Shown here: piece after piece, positions 26,569 to 36,600 of the stretch
Position numbering within the stretch: the first letter of the stretch is position 1
How the letters are laid out: the number at the start of each line of letters is the position of its first letter
Assembly: GCA_016788295.1 (NCBI GenBank)
Contig: JAEUSY010000031.1
Span: 51,945 to 115,944 of the forward strand
Direction of reading: 5' to 3'
Origin: Flavobacteriales bacterium
GTDB lineage: Bacteria; Bacteroidota; Bacteroidia; Flavobacteriales_F; PHOS-HE28
DNA length: 64,000 nucleotides
Made by a program: the position numbers and the translations under genes
Notes under the pieces: model-generated
Database searches by the model: none
What the model was told of the DNA's origin: nothing
Seen by the model: the letters and a program-made list of their open reading frames with translations, nothing else

Positions 26569-29500
26569 AGTTCGATCTTGGTGAAGGGCATGGTGAAGGT
26601 CCGGGATCCATCGAACACGCGCAGAAAGTAAAGGCCGGTGACAAGTCCGCTCGTATCGAAGGGTCTTTCGTCCATGGCCCTTGTCCCCTCGAAGAGCATG
26701 CGGCCGTCACCGGAAAAGATCGCCCACGGACAAGGGCTTGTGACCGGCGTGTGCCAGCGGATGAACAGTTGTTCGTTTGCCGGATTGGGGAATACGCTGG
26801 GTGATGTTCCGCGAGCTTGTATACCCGTACTGAACTCCGCCATCAGCACGCTCGGCTCGGTGATCACCGGCGGGTTGAAGTCGAAGTAGATGTTGGCGAT
26901 GTTCTCGATGGTGGTGCCGGGCAGCACAGGCTGGCGGGGCCGGATGCGGAAGGTGACGAAGCCATGGCTCAGTGGTTCGTTCACGTTGCTGTCCGGCAGT
27001 AGGATGTTCGGGAAGATGAACTTCATGGTGCCCTGGCCCTCGATGAGGCGGGAATGGGCATGTGAGGCAGCGCCCCAGATGATGCTGCCCGGATCAAGTG
27101 TGGGCGGCAGCGTGTCGGTGATGATCACCGTGAAGGCCGTATCCGTTCCCGTATTCTGGAAACGTATGGTGTAGTCGATCCATTCATCCTCGTTGATCAG
27201 CCAGACCATGGTGTTGCCCGAACTGGTGGTGGCGAGCTTGTCGTTGGGGTCGTACGCGGCGGTGATCGTGCGGAGCACGGTCGCGCTGTTGTTCGTGCTA
27301 TTGCCGTCCGTGTTCACCGTGCTCACGCTTGCTGTGGAGAGCAACACGGTTCCCAGCAAGCCGATGTCGGCCGGCACCTGGGTGGTCACTTGGATGGACT
27401 GCGGTGCGGTGATCGGGATATCCGGGAATTCCCAGGTGATCGTATTGCCCGCCACCAGAGTTGGAGCGGGTGTTGCTGATAGGAAACTGAGTACAGGGTC
27501 GATCACCAGCTGTACGGTGGCGCCACCCGTTGGCAAGGGCGCATGGTTCTGCAGCGCGATGGCGATCTGGTGCTGGAACCCGACGCGCGCTGCGCCCGCA
27601 CTCAGCGCGATGCCGACATCAAGTCCGAAGGCCAGGGTGTCAGGGAACTCGATCGAGACCGGAGGCCCCCCAGCGATCACCTCGAAAGGCTGGGGCACCG
27701 CATTGCAGTGGTCGAGCCATACAGTGCTTGTTTGGGCCAGTGTGTATTGCCCGGGTGGAAGGTCCATGATGAATTCGCCAACGGCGTTGGTGCTGGCATA
27801 ATAGCCGCCGGGCTGCACCTCCAGGATCAAGTTCGGAGCACCAATGTCGCCCGTGGTCTGTGTGCAGCTCAGGTCGGCATCGTAGTAGGCCCTGCCGCTT
27901 AGGGCGAAGTCGTCCGCACTGCTCAATGGGATGTATTCCCACAGGTCGTTCGCATTGGCAGAAGAAGTGGCGGTGGAACCGTTCGGGTTCAGTCTGCCAC
28001 AGGAAAGGAATATGCGGTCCGCCGCGGCGAACGCCGTGGCATCGAAACGCCAGCCACCACCTGTTGTGGGAAACACGGTCCAGGCATTCGTATTGGGGTC
28101 ATACTCGTGGAAGGCGTCCACGATGATGCTCGATAGGGTGCCTCCTAAGCGGTAACCGCGGTTGTTCAACCCGATGGCCGTATGGGTCTGCATATTGTTC
28201 GGCGGCTGCAGGCCTTGGGCGCTGGCCCAGGTGTCCGTTACGGGGTCATAGCAACGTACCGCGCTGGTCGCAGTGCTGCTGCCGTTAAGGTTACCACCGC
28301 AAATGCACCCTCTGTCCGCCAGCGTGAACGCGGCGGCAGAGTGAACACCTGAAGTATTGTAATTGGCGCGTTGTTCCCAGCTGTCGCTTTGTGGGTCATA
28401 GGCCCACAGGTCGTTCTGTCGCACGCTGGCGATCATTCCGGTACCCACGTAGATCTTGCCGTCCAGGCCGAAGGCCACCGGCCGTGACCGTGCTCCGCCG
28501 GGCATATCGGCACGTTGGGCCCACGTATCGTTCGCCGGGTCATAGACCCAGAAGTTGTTGGCATCGGTCCCGATCAGCACATAGCCCAGACCGTCCACGG
28601 CAGCTGCGGCCTGTACACCGCTTTGCGCTGCAGCGGGCAATGATGCGCGGGTGTTCCAGCGCCGCGCCAGCGGGTCGTAGGCGAAGAACTGTGTGGACCA
28701 GCCGCTTGTTGTATTGCCACCACCGAGGTATGCGATGCCATCAAGGGTGAAAGAGAATGGCCGGTCGCGAGGTGCGGCCGGCAGGTAGGGGCGCTTCACC
28801 CAGGTGCCCGGCACGAGCGGCGCGGGTGGTCCAAGCTCCCAGATCTCGGCGGCCACCTGAGTTTGCTGCGTGGCGTTGCCGCAGATCACATAGGCTTTGC
28901 CATTATGCGAGACCGCCGATGTGTTGGTGCGTCCCCAAGCATCCCACATGGGTTCGGCTTCCGACCAAGTGTTCGAGGCAGGGTCATAGGCATGGAAGGT
29001 CCGTGAACGTGTTCCTCCCAGGTAGCCCGTCCCTACATAGCCCTTGCCTTCATACGTGAAGGCCACGGCACCTTCGAGCGCACCGCCGGGGAAGACCGCT
29101 TGTGTGCTCCAAGTGTTGCTCACCGGATCGTAGCGCCAGAGCGTGGTGCCATTGTCACGGATCACGTAACCGGCACCGTCCAAGGCGAATGCGACACCAC
29201 CGCCGATGGCCGCGGGAAGGCTCGCGCGTTGGAGCCATCCGGTCGCGGGTGAGTACTCCCAGAAGGTATTGGTGCTGTTCCAGCCCGGTGCGGATAGACC
29301 GCCCCCGATGTAGGCCTTGTCGCCGATCACGAAGGAGATGGCACCAAAGCGTGGTCCACCTGGGAATACCAAGGGTTCCATTGCCCAAAAGCTATTCGCG
29401 GCCAAGGTGTAGCGGAAGATCGTGTCATTCGCATCAAAACCAAGGGATCCGCCAAGCCCCGCATACCCGACCTCCCCTATGGAGAAGCCCACGCCTCCAG

Positions 29501-29777
29501 CTCCATGGTTGAAGGTGGCCAGCCCAAGAAACCCCTGCATACCCTCGAAGGTGTTCGTAGCAGGATGGTACTTCATGAAGTCACCGGTCACCTCGCCATC
29601 GGCCTTGCGCCCCATGCCGAAAAGGATATACTCCCCAAGGCTGAAGGCCACGCCATCCTCATGTGCCCAGCCCATCTGTGATGCCACTGTCGGCTTCAGC
29701 TTTTCGAACCATTCCGCTTGGGCGTGTACGAATAGCGGTACAATGCCGATCGCTGCAGTAAGGAGTGCTTTCTTCAT
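26565..29777 (-). CDS. Secreted Kelch-repeat / SdrD-like / DUF7619 protein with T9SS tail
   Basis: A 1070-residue exported protein. The ATG at 29777 (MKKALLTAAIGIVPLFVHAQ) is the start; the frame is open for 30 more codons upstream without a signal. Residues 30-600 are Kelch-like repeats (WEYSPATG..AFALDGAGYV, YDP.S.TW..), predicted to form beta-propellers. An SdrD/Cna-B-like domain (GRAYYDADLSC) follows around 625, then the DUF11-like and DUF7619 scaffold common to this cluster. The T9SS tail (FPNPANEQLF..) ends FTKIEL. Here the usual N-terminal SprB-like repeat is replaced by Kelch repeats. Stop overlaps the next ATG; the gap to the gene upstream is 38 bp. Confidence 0.84.
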   Translation of the reverse strand: MKKALLTAAIGIVPLFVHAQAEWFEKLKPTVASQMGWAHEDGVAFSLGEYILFGMGRKADGEVTGDFMKYHPATNTFEGMQGFLGLATFNHGAGGVGFSIGEVGYAGLGGSLGFDANDTIFRYTLAANSFWAMEPLVFPGGPRFGAISFVIGDKAYIGGGLSAPGWNSTNTFWEYSPATGWLQRASLPAAIGGGVAFALDGAGYVIRDNGTTLWRYDPVSNTWSTQAVFPGGALEGAVAFTYEGKGYVGTGYLGGTRSRTFHAYDPASNTWSEAEPMWDAWGRTNTSAVSHNGKAYVICGNATQQTQVAAEIWELGPPAPLVPGTWVKRPYLPAAPRDRPFSFTLDGIAYLGGGNTTSGWSTQFFAYDPLARRWNTRASLPAAAQSGVQAAAAVDGLGYVLIGTDANNFWVYDPANDTWAQRADMPGGARSRPVAFGLDGKIYVGTGMIASVRQNDLWAYDPQSDSWEQRANYNTSGVHSAAAFTLADRGCICGGNLNGSSTATSAVRCYDPVTDTWASAQGLQPPNNMQTHTAIGLNNRGYRLGGTLSSIIVDAFHEYDPNTNAWTVFPTTGGGWRFDATAFAAADRIFLSCGRLNPNGSTATSSANANDLWEYIPLSSADDFALSGRAYYDADLSCTQTTGDIGAPNLILEVQPGGYYASTNAVGEFIMDLPPGQYTLAQTSTVWLDHCNAVPQPFEVIAGGPPVSIEFPDTLAFGLDVGIALSAGAARVGFQHQIAIALQNHAPLPTGGATVQLVIDPVLSFLSATPAPTLVAGNTITWEFPDIPITAPQSIQVTTQVPADIGLLGTVLLSTASVSTVNTDGNSTNNSATVLRTITAAYDPNDKLATTSSGNTMVWLINEDEWIDYTIRFQNTGTDTAFTVIITDTLPPTLDPGSIIWGAASHAHSRLIEGQGTMKFIFPNILLPDSNVNEPLSHGFVTFRIRPRQPVLPGTTIENIANIYFDFNPPVITEPSVLMAEFSTGIQARGTSPSVFPNPANEQLFIRWHTPVTSPCPWAIFSGDGRMLFEGTRAMDERPFDTSGLVTGLYFLRVFDGSRTFTMPFTKIEL

Positions 29778-29815
29778 GGTCTGTCGGGTGAAGTAGTGCT
29801 GGTGTGGTCGCGGTC

Positions 29816-32083
29816 TCATTGGCGCACGAGTCGCGCAGTTGCTCTGCTTCCATCGATCGCCTCGCATTCGATCACGAATATGCCTGGGCTCAGCCCAGCG
29901 AGGTCAAGTTCCAACACGGGGCCGAATATCCGCTGGGTCGTTACAACCCTTCCGTCCGCAGCGAACACACGCAAGGTACCGCCCGTGTAACCGGCCCCAT
30001 CGAGTTGAACGACCACCACACCATCGGTCGGATTCGGCCTGAGCTGGATCATCGCTGATGATGCTTCTCCCATCCCTGTACTGAACTCCGCCACCAGCAC
30101 ACTGGGCTCGGTGATCACCGGCGGGTTGAAGTCGAAGAAGATGTTGGCGATGTTCTCGATGGTGGTGCCGGGCAGCACGGGCAGGCGCGGTCGGATGCGG
30201 AACTGCACGAGCCCGTGGCTGCGCAATTCGTTCACATTGCTGTCCGGCAGCTGGATGTTGGGGAAGAGGAAGCGTAGCACGCCCTGCCCGGTGAGCTGCG
30301 GCGTGCAGTTGTGCGAGGTGAGCAGCAGATCGAAACTGCCGGGATCCAAGGTGGGCGGCAGGGTGTCGGTGATCACTACGTTGAAGGCCGTGTCCGTTCC
30401 CGTGTTCTGGAAGCGGATGGTGTAGTTGACCCACTCATCCTGATCGATATAGTAGAGCGCATCGCTCAGTTGGCTGCTCGTCACGGCCGTCTTGTCGTTG
30501 GGGTCGTAGCTGCCGGTGACGGTACGCGTGTGCAGCACGCTGTTGTTCGTGAGATCCGCTTCGGGCTGCGCGATGCTCACCGATGCCGTCAGTTGGAGGT
30601 CAGTGCCCAGCAGTCCGGGATCCGGCGGCACCATGAATTGCACGCTGACGGATCGGCTTCCGAAGGAACCGATCTGGGGCAGGGTCCACGTGATGGTGTT
30701 GCCCACCACGCTCGATGGAACGGGTACCGCGCTCGTATAGCTCAGCACTGGATCGAAGGTGCAGGTGAGCGTGACGGTTCCCGTACCGCCAGGCGTGTTA
30801 TGCTCCACGTTGATCCACGCCGGGTACGCGAAGCCGGGCCGCGCGAAGGCCGAGCCCATGGCGATCTCCACATCGCGCGTCACCAGCGCCGTGTCGCCGA
30901 TCTCGCGCGTCAGGGTCTGCCCATTGAAGACCAGTTCCACCGGAATGGGTGCGCCTACGCAATGCTCCTGCACATCGGGCGCGGTGTGCGTCAGGGTGTA
31001 GCTGCCGGTGGGCAGATTCAGCTGGTAATAGCCGTCGGTGCCGGTGAGCGTGGTGTAACCCCCGGGCTCAACAGTGATCACGCTCTGCGGAACGCGCGCC
31101 TCCATGGCATTGAATTGGCAGTTCTCGTTGTCGTCCATGTACACGGTGCCGCGCAGGGTGGCGCAGGGCTCTGCCAAGGCCGGCACGTTGAACCAGACGG
31201 TATCGGCGCAGCTCCCCGGGAAGCCCACATTGAAGTAGTCCTCCATCCAATCCATGCCCCATGGATAGCGCGGATAGATGCGCAGCCCGTAATCGCCGGG
31301 GGAGAGCGTGCTCAATGTGATCGTCTGCGCATACTGGCCGAAGTAGTTCGATGGCGGGTTGATGGTCCCGTAGTTCGAATTCCCTTGGATCAACTCGATG
31401 TAATAGCCGTCCTGATTCGGCGACACGCTTGTTTGGAAGGTGACCCCGCCGTAAGCGTTCCCGGGACACGCCGGCTCGACCGAGAGGATCTCGACCTCCG
31501 GATAAGCGGGTGGCTGCGGAATGGTGAACTGAATGGTGCCAGGGCATCCGGTTGCATCGGTGAACGGCAGTTGCACCATCGTGCCCGGCGGCGGCCAGCT
31601 CCCCGTGGCCTGGATGTAAATGCCCTGCTGCCAGCTCTCGCTTCCGTTGAAATGAAAGACCTCATACGGTCCATTGATGGTGATCGGGGCCATACCGGTC
31701 GCATAGACGCTCGTATTGCCGAGCATCCGGAACTCGGAGCCCATGATGCCACCGGGGCAGTTCGGCAGCCCTGCCGCGCCGCCGTAAAGTGGATATTGCT
31801 GGAGCACATGTTCATCAGTCGCCTGCTCGCCCAGGCCGTCCGTGACGGTGACAGAGTATGTCCCGGCCGCCAGCCCGGTGATGGTCTCCGTGGTGGCCCC
31901 GTTGCTCCATTGAAAGCTGAACGGTGGTGTGCCGCCGGAGACCCATGCAGAGAGCGCACCGACCTGATAGGTGCACACCGTGGGCGCATCCTCGTTGATC
32001 TGCACCTCAATGGCCCACGATCGGCTGGGTACGAAGAGGACGAGGAGGGCGATGAGGGTGCAGGCGGGCTTGGTCGTTCTCAT
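29816..32083 (-). CDS. Secreted SprB / Cna-B-like / DUF7619 protein with T9SS tail
   Basis: A 755-residue exported protein. The start at 32083 gives MRTTKPACTLIALLVLF..SRSWA, a signal peptide, and overlaps the upstream stop as ATGA. Order of modules: SprB-like repeat (GGTPPFSFQWSNG..TYSVTVTDGLG) near residues 45-85, a Pro-rich beta region, a Cna-B/SdrD-like domain (GTVYMDDNENCQF) near 325-395, a DUF11-like segment, the DUF7619 scaffold (YDPNDKTAV.. to NIANIFFDFNPPVITEPS) near 530-665 and a T9SS tail (RPNPTDGVV..) ending RLVRQ. Probably surface-anchored; possible adhesin, by analogy to SprB-repeat proteins. Confidence 0.84.
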   Translation of the reverse strand: MRTTKPACTLIALLVLFVPSRSWAIEVQINEDAPTVCTYQVGALSAWVSGGTPPFSFQWSNGATTETITGLAAGTYSVTVTDGLGEQATDEHVLQQYPLYGGAAGLPNCPGGIMGSEFRMLGNTSVYATGMAPITINGPYEVFHFNGSESWQQGIYIQATGSWPPPGTMVQLPFTDATGCPGTIQFTIPQPPAYPEVEILSVEPACPGNAYGGVTFQTSVSPNQDGYYIELIQGNSNYGTINPPSNYFGQYAQTITLSTLSPGDYGLRIYPRYPWGMDWMEDYFNVGFPGSCADTVWFNVPALAEPCATLRGTVYMDDNENCQFNAMEARVPQSVITVEPGGYTTLTGTDGYYQLNLPTGSYTLTHTAPDVQEHCVGAPIPVELVFNGQTLTREIGDTALVTRDVEIAMGSAFARPGFAYPAWINVEHNTPGGTGTVTLTCTFDPVLSYTSAVPVPSSVVGNTITWTLPQIGSFGSRSVSVQFMVPPDPGLLGTDLQLTASVSIAQPEADLTNNSVLHTRTVTGSYDPNDKTAVTSSQLSDALYYIDQDEWVNYTIRFQNTGTDTAFNVVITDTLPPTLDPGSFDLLLTSHNCTPQLTGQGVLRFLFPNIQLPDSNVNELRSHGLVQFRIRPRLPVLPGTTIENIANIFFDFNPPVITEPSVLVAEFSTGMGEASSAMIQLRPNPTDGVVVVQLDGAGYTGGTLRVFAADGRVVTTQRIFGPVLELDLAGLSPGIFVIECEAIDGSRATARLVRQ

Positions 32084-34233
32084 TCGTGTGCGGTCTTGAT
32101 GAAGCGTTCGGTGATGATGCCTTGGTCCAGTTGGAGCCGCAGCGCATAGGTGCCGCTGCGCAACGGCGCAATGGTGATGCCATCGGACGGGAAGGGACCT
32201 TTTTCCGAGCGCACCACGCGGCCATCCAACGCAATGATCGACCACGATAGGGCGCTTGTGGCGCTCAAGGCATCCACCAGCCGGATGCGGTCCGTGGCAG
32301 GGTTGGGCAGCAGGCCGGTACGTTCCGGCGTGTGGTTCTCCACCCCCGTACTGAACTCCGCCACAAGCACGCTGGGCTCGGTGATCACCGGCGGGTTGAA
32401 GTCGAAGAAGATGTTGGCGGTGTTCTCGATGATGGTGCCGGGCAGCGTGCTGTTCACTGGCTTCAAGCGGAAGGCGACGAAGCCCTGGCTGCCCGCCAGG
32501 TCCGTTGTGCTGTCGGGTAGTTGGATGTCGTTGAAGGTGAAGAGGAGCGACCGGCCATCACCAATGGATGGCTCGAACGAATGGGAGGCTCCGAGTATTT
32601 CCAGGCTGAGCAGGTCCAGCTCATCGGGAATGGTATCGGTGATCACCACCGTAAATGCCGTGTCGGTGCCGGTGTTCTGGAACCGCACGGTGTAGTCGAT
32701 CCACTCATCGGTATTGAGGAAGAACTGGGTGTCGCTGCCGCTTGTGTTGGCGATACCCCGCTTGTCGTTTGGGTCGTAGCTGCCCGTAATGGTCACATTG
32801 AGCTGTGTACTGTTGTTGGAGAGCATTGGCTCGCTGGCCGTGTTGCTCGCTGTGGCCGAGTACGTGAGCAGCGTGCCGAGCAGGCCCACGTTCGGAGGTA
32901 CGTTCGCGGTGAATGGCAGGGTGACCGAAGCGTACGGCGCGATCACACCGACACTCAAAGGGAATGTCATACTGGCGTTCATTAGGAGCGGATCGTAGGT
33001 GAGGTCCACCGTCACGTTGCCGCTGGGAAAGGCGGAGTTGTTGCTCACCGTGACCCACACCTGTGTGGCGAAGCCGGGCCGCGCTGCCGAGCTGGCCAAC
33101 TGAACACTGATGTCGTGCGGCACCGTGCTGAGGTTGGCGAATTCAACTTCGGTCGTCGGGCTGAAGGCATCCAGGGTGAAGTCCACGGATCCGGACGACG
33201 GGCATAGTGCGACCTCATCGGTGAGCGGTCCTTGCGAGATGGTGAATGTTCCAAAGGGCAGGTTGCGGCTGAATTGACCGTTGGCCATGCTCATGGTGAA
33301 GAGACCTCCGGGTTCTATACCGAGAACACGGTATGGCAGCGACACATCAAAGTTGTTCTCGATACAATCCTCATCGGCATCGTGGTAGAGGTGGCCAATC
33401 AACGTACCGCAAGGCTCGGGCAAGGAAGGGACCGTTACACTCGCGGGTGCTGTGCACCATTCGTCCACGTGGCCACCCGCCCATGGCGCCCAGACCATGG
33501 AGGATACGCTGTATTCGCCAGCAGGAATGCCATCCAGAGTGAACGGAGGAAAGCCCGCCATGACGTAAAGCGAATCGAACCCTGTGCCCCACACGCGGAA
33601 AACATTGTTGTCCCCCGGACCCGATGTGACGATACTGCCGTTCGCTGCATTGCCACAGGCAGGCTGGGCGCTGGCCATTATCGCAAACAGGTTACCCGGA
33701 CCCACCGTGGCCTGTATCAACCCGGTGCAGCCTTCGGCATCCACCACGGTTATCGTTGTGGCACCGGCACAGAGGCCTTGGAACGTTACGCTGCCCGGGC
33801 CCATGAGCCCCATGTCCAACATGGCCCAGCTGTAGCTGTAGGGCGGTGTGCCACCGAAGCTGTTCTCGTAGGCCGTGGCCCATCCGTTGCATTGGCCATC
33901 ACACGCGAAGAGCAGTTGCTGTGCCTGCAGGAAGGGCGAAAGGCCAGGCAGGGCATCGATAGTGAAGTCGGCCGTGGCCGTGCCGCCCAGTCCATCGGTC
34001 ACCAACACCGACCACTGGCCGGGGCAGAGCCCCCAGATCTCCGAAGTGCCTTGCCCATTGGGCGGCGCAGGAGACCACACGTAGCTGTAGGGAGGTACGC
34101 CTCCGGTCACCATGGCCTGGGCCGCGCCGTTGCATTGGTTGCACGAGGCGGGGAAGAGCTGCACGTTCACCTGAACGGCGAGCGAACGAGCAGCAAGCAG
34201 GATTACAATGCTGGCTGTGGCAAGGCGGCGCAT
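32080..34233 (-). CDS. Secreted protein with two SprB-like repeats, DUF7619 and T9SS tail
   Basis: A 717-residue exported protein. Start at 34233 (MRRLATASIVILLAARSLAVQ, signal peptide), 4 bp after the upstream stop. Two SprB-like repeats (GGVPPYSYVWSPAPPNG.. and FGGTPPYSYSWAMLD..) lie in the first 170 residues, both with Cys pairs (SCNQCNG, ACDGQCNG) not seen in the neighbours. A Cna-B/SdrD-like domain (GHLYHDADEDCIENN) follows near 280, then the DUF11-like and DUF7619 parts and a T9SS tail (LPNPATDRI..) ending FIKTAHE. Part of the packed surface-protein cluster. Confidence 0.83.
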   Translation of the reverse strand: MRRLATASIVILLAARSLAVQVNVQLFPASCNQCNGAAQAMVTGGVPPYSYVWSPAPPNGQGTSEIWGLCPGQWSVLVTDGLGGTATADFTIDALPGLSPFLQAQQLLFACDGQCNGWATAYENSFGGTPPYSYSWAMLDMGLMGPGSVTFQGLCAGATTITVVDAEGCTGLIQATVGPGNLFAIMASAQPACGNAANGSIVTSGPGDNNVFRVWGTGFDSLYVMAGFPPFTLDGIPAGEYSVSSMVWAPWAGGHVDEWCTAPASVTVPSLPEPCGTLIGHLYHDADEDCIENNFDVSLPYRVLGIEPGGLFTMSMANGQFSRNLPFGTFTISQGPLTDEVALCPSSGSVDFTLDAFSPTTEVEFANLSTVPHDISVQLASSAARPGFATQVWVTVSNNSAFPSGNVTVDLTYDPLLMNASMTFPLSVGVIAPYASVTLPFTANVPPNVGLLGTLLTYSATASNTASEPMLSNNSTQLNVTITGSYDPNDKRGIANTSGSDTQFFLNTDEWIDYTVRFQNTGTDTAFTVVITDTIPDELDLLSLEILGASHSFEPSIGDGRSLLFTFNDIQLPDSTTDLAGSQGFVAFRLKPVNSTLPGTIIENTANIFFDFNPPVITEPSVLVAEFSTGVENHTPERTGLLPNPATDRIRLVDALSATSALSWSIIALDGRVVRSEKGPFPSDGITIAPLRSGTYALRLQLDQGIITERFIKTAHE

Positions 34234-34237
34234 GCGA

Positions 34238-36499
34238 TCACTGTTTGATGAATAGGGTCCGGCGAGCGGTTCCATCCGAGCGAACGGCCAGCAACCGATA
34301 GGCACCGGGGGCTAGTTGCGCAATGGAGAGCGCGTGCGGGTCGGACTGGACCCGCTCGGTCAGGACAAGGCGGCCATCCGGTGCATGCACCTCAATCCGC
34401 ACGAGGCCAGCCCCGCCGTGCTCGGAGATGGTGAGCAGCTGACCGGCCGGGTTCGGGAAGACAAGAAGGCCATTATCGCGCACCTCCTCCACCCCCGTGC
34501 TGAACTCCGCCACCAGCACGCTCGGCTCGGTGATCACCGGTGGGTTGAAATCGAAGTAGATGTTGGCGATGTTGGTGACCTCCGTACCGGGCAGCAGCGG
34601 CAGGCGCGGGCGGATGCGGAACGAGACGAAGCCGTGGCTGCGTGGCTCGTTCACATTGCTGTCCGGCAGCAGGATATTGGGGAACATCCAGCGCAGGATG
34701 CCGTTCCCGCGCATGGTCACCGAGTGCGTGTGTGAGCTTGCACCTGCCTCGAAAGTGGCTGGGTCGAGGTTGGTGGGCAACGTGTCCGTTATCACCACGA
34801 AGAAGGCGGTATCGGTACCGGTGTTCTGGAAGCGGATGGTGTAGTCGATCCATTCATCCTCGCCGATGTACCACACGGTGTTGTTCCCACTGCTGGTGCG
34901 CGCCAGTTTGTCGTTGGGGTCGTAAGCGCCGGTAATGGTCACACTGTGGTCCGCACTGTTGTTCGTGGTGTTGGCCTCGGTGTTCACCATGGTCACCGTG
35001 GCGCTCGAGGTCAGTTCGGTTCCCAAGAGGCCTATGTCCGGTGGCACTTGGAACCGCGGCCAGAAGTGGCGGTCACTGAGGGCGGTAAGGCCGGTGAAGT
35101 TCCAGGTGATGGTATTGCCGACAATACTTGCTGGTGCAGGCGTCGCTGTGAGGTAGGTCAGCGTTGGGTCGTAGGTATAGCTCACCGTTCCGTTGCCGCC
35201 ATTCACGCCGGTCAGGTTCCGCACACGGATGGCATACTGTACCTCGAATCCAGGGCGGGCTGCACTGCTGCTCATGCTCGCGCTCACATCCAGACCGGTA
35301 AGGCTGGTGTCGGCCAGGTTACGTGTTACGTTCGGTGTACCAGCGCTGATGGTGAAGGGAGTTCCTTCCACCCCGCAGTGCTCCTGGTACAGCGGGTTCT
35401 GGTCGGCCACGGTGTAGGTGCCGTACGGTAGGTTGATGCTGTATTGGCCTGTGGCATTGGTAAGCGCATAGTGGTCGCCGGGCTGCACTTCCACCACCGT
35501 GTTCGTCAGATTTACGTCACCCGAGCCGAACGTGCAGTTCTCATTCGGGTCGATGAAGACACGGCCGCTCAGCGTTCCGCAGGTGAAGCCCAGATCGGGC
35601 ACTTCGAAGGTGACCAGGGTGTCCGGGCACTCGTCGGCGATCATATCGAAATAGGCCGTTTCCAAGTTGGCCACTTGGTACGGTTCCCAACTGGTGTGTT
35701 GCACCAGGTGATAGGTGCCGGGAGGGAGGCCTTGAGCGAAATACTCGCGGGCCACATCACCAGCAGTATAGATCGGGAAGGCACTTGGCGTGGTGCTGCT
35801 CCACTGGCGATATCCGGTGGGCCCGAAAAGTTTGAACGCGCTCTTCCAGCCGGAGGGCTCGGCAGGGACGAACACGCGAACGCGACCATTGGCCCCTCCG
35901 CTACAGGCTCCTTCCACATCCAGTACTTGTGGTGCCAGGTATTGTGGTGGAAAAGGTGTTATCGTCTCCAGGGTCGAGGTACATCCATTCCCATCCACGA
36001 TGTTGAGCACCAACGGTTCGCCGGAAGCCGCAAGGTCGGGAAGCATGATATGTCCTCCGAACTCATCAATGGGGAGGTAATAGATGGGCCCGGCGTCCGT
36101 CGTGAATGGCTCCACCCCGGTGGAGTATATGCTGGCCTGCCCGAACAGCTTGTACTGCGGCCAAACACCTTCCCACTCAATGGGGCAACGGGGCAACCAA
36201 ATGGCCGAGGTGCCCGGCATGGGCTGGCTCTGTAGTGTTACCTGGTCCGTGGCGACATCACCAAGGCCATCGGTGACCGTTACGCTGTACGTGCCTGCGG
36301 TGAGCTCGTAGATGCAGGTCCCGGTGTTCCCTGTGCTCCACTGGTAGGTGTATGGTCCCACACCGCCATTGGCTTCGGCACACAGAGAGCCGGTCGGATA
36401 GACGCAGTAGGCATCGGAGTTCACACTGATGTTCACCGTTACCGCGTTCGCGATAAGTGAGCCACCAGCAAAAAGGATGGAGAGTAGTGTTCGGTCCAT
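34238..36499 (-). CDS. Secreted SprB / SdrD-like / DUF7619 protein with T9SS tail; first gene of cluster
   Basis: A 753-residue exported protein. Signal peptide MDRTLLSILFAGGSLIANA. SprB-like repeat (GGVGPYTYQWSTG..YSVTVTDGLG) at about 45-85, a unique beta region with Gly/Tyr-rich loops, an SdrD/Cna-B-like domain (GRVFIDPNENCTFGSGDV) near 307-375, a DUF11-like segment, the DUF7619 scaffold (YDPNDKLART.. to NIANIYFDFNPPVITEPS) near 525-665 and a T9SS tail (FPNPAGQLLT..) ending LFIKQ. It is the promoter-proximal gene of the six-gene run. No convincing promoter was found in the short gap 36500-36600, which is mostly the terminator of the next gene. Confidence 0.84.
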   Translation of the reverse strand: MDRTLLSILFAGGSLIANAVTVNISVNSDAYCVYPTGSLCAEANGGVGPYTYQWSTGNTGTCIYELTAGTYSVTVTDGLGDVATDQVTLQSQPMPGTSAIWLPRCPIEWEGVWPQYKLFGQASIYSTGVEPFTTDAGPIYYLPIDEFGGHIMLPDLAASGEPLVLNIVDGNGCTSTLETITPFPPQYLAPQVLDVEGACSGGANGRVRVFVPAEPSGWKSAFKLFGPTGYRQWSSTTPSAFPIYTAGDVAREYFAQGLPPGTYHLVQHTSWEPYQVANLETAYFDMIADECPDTLVTFEVPDLGFTCGTLSGRVFIDPNENCTFGSGDVNLTNTVVEVQPGDHYALTNATGQYSINLPYGTYTVADQNPLYQEHCGVEGTPFTISAGTPNVTRNLADTSLTGLDVSASMSSSAARPGFEVQYAIRVRNLTGVNGGNGTVSYTYDPTLTYLTATPAPASIVGNTITWNFTGLTALSDRHFWPRFQVPPDIGLLGTELTSSATVTMVNTEANTTNNSADHSVTITGAYDPNDKLARTSSGNNTVWYIGEDEWIDYTIRFQNTGTDTAFFVVITDTLPTNLDPATFEAGASSHTHSVTMRGNGILRWMFPNILLPDSNVNEPRSHGFVSFRIRPRLPLLPGTEVTNIANIYFDFNPPVITEPSVLVAEFSTGVEEVRDNGLLVFPNPAGQLLTISEHGGAGLVRIEVHAPDGRLVLTERVQSDPHALSIAQLAPGAYRLLAVRSDGTARRTLFIKQ

Positions 36500-36511
36500 G
36501 CGGTCAAGGGG

Positions 36512-36552
36512 TCACACCGCCAAGACGCAGCATTGCCCTTGGCGTTGTGTGA
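36512..36552 (-). terminator. Hairpin after the AbgT transporter gene
   Basis: A 13-bp stem (36512-36524 with 36538-36552) has a 2-nt bulge and a 13-nt loop. It lies about 50 nt past the transporter stop codon, just in front of the surface-protein cluster start. Confidence 0.5.
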
Positions 36553-36600
36553 AGATCGCCCCTTTTCCGGGAACCGGTGCAACCGTGGCCGGCCTGAAGC

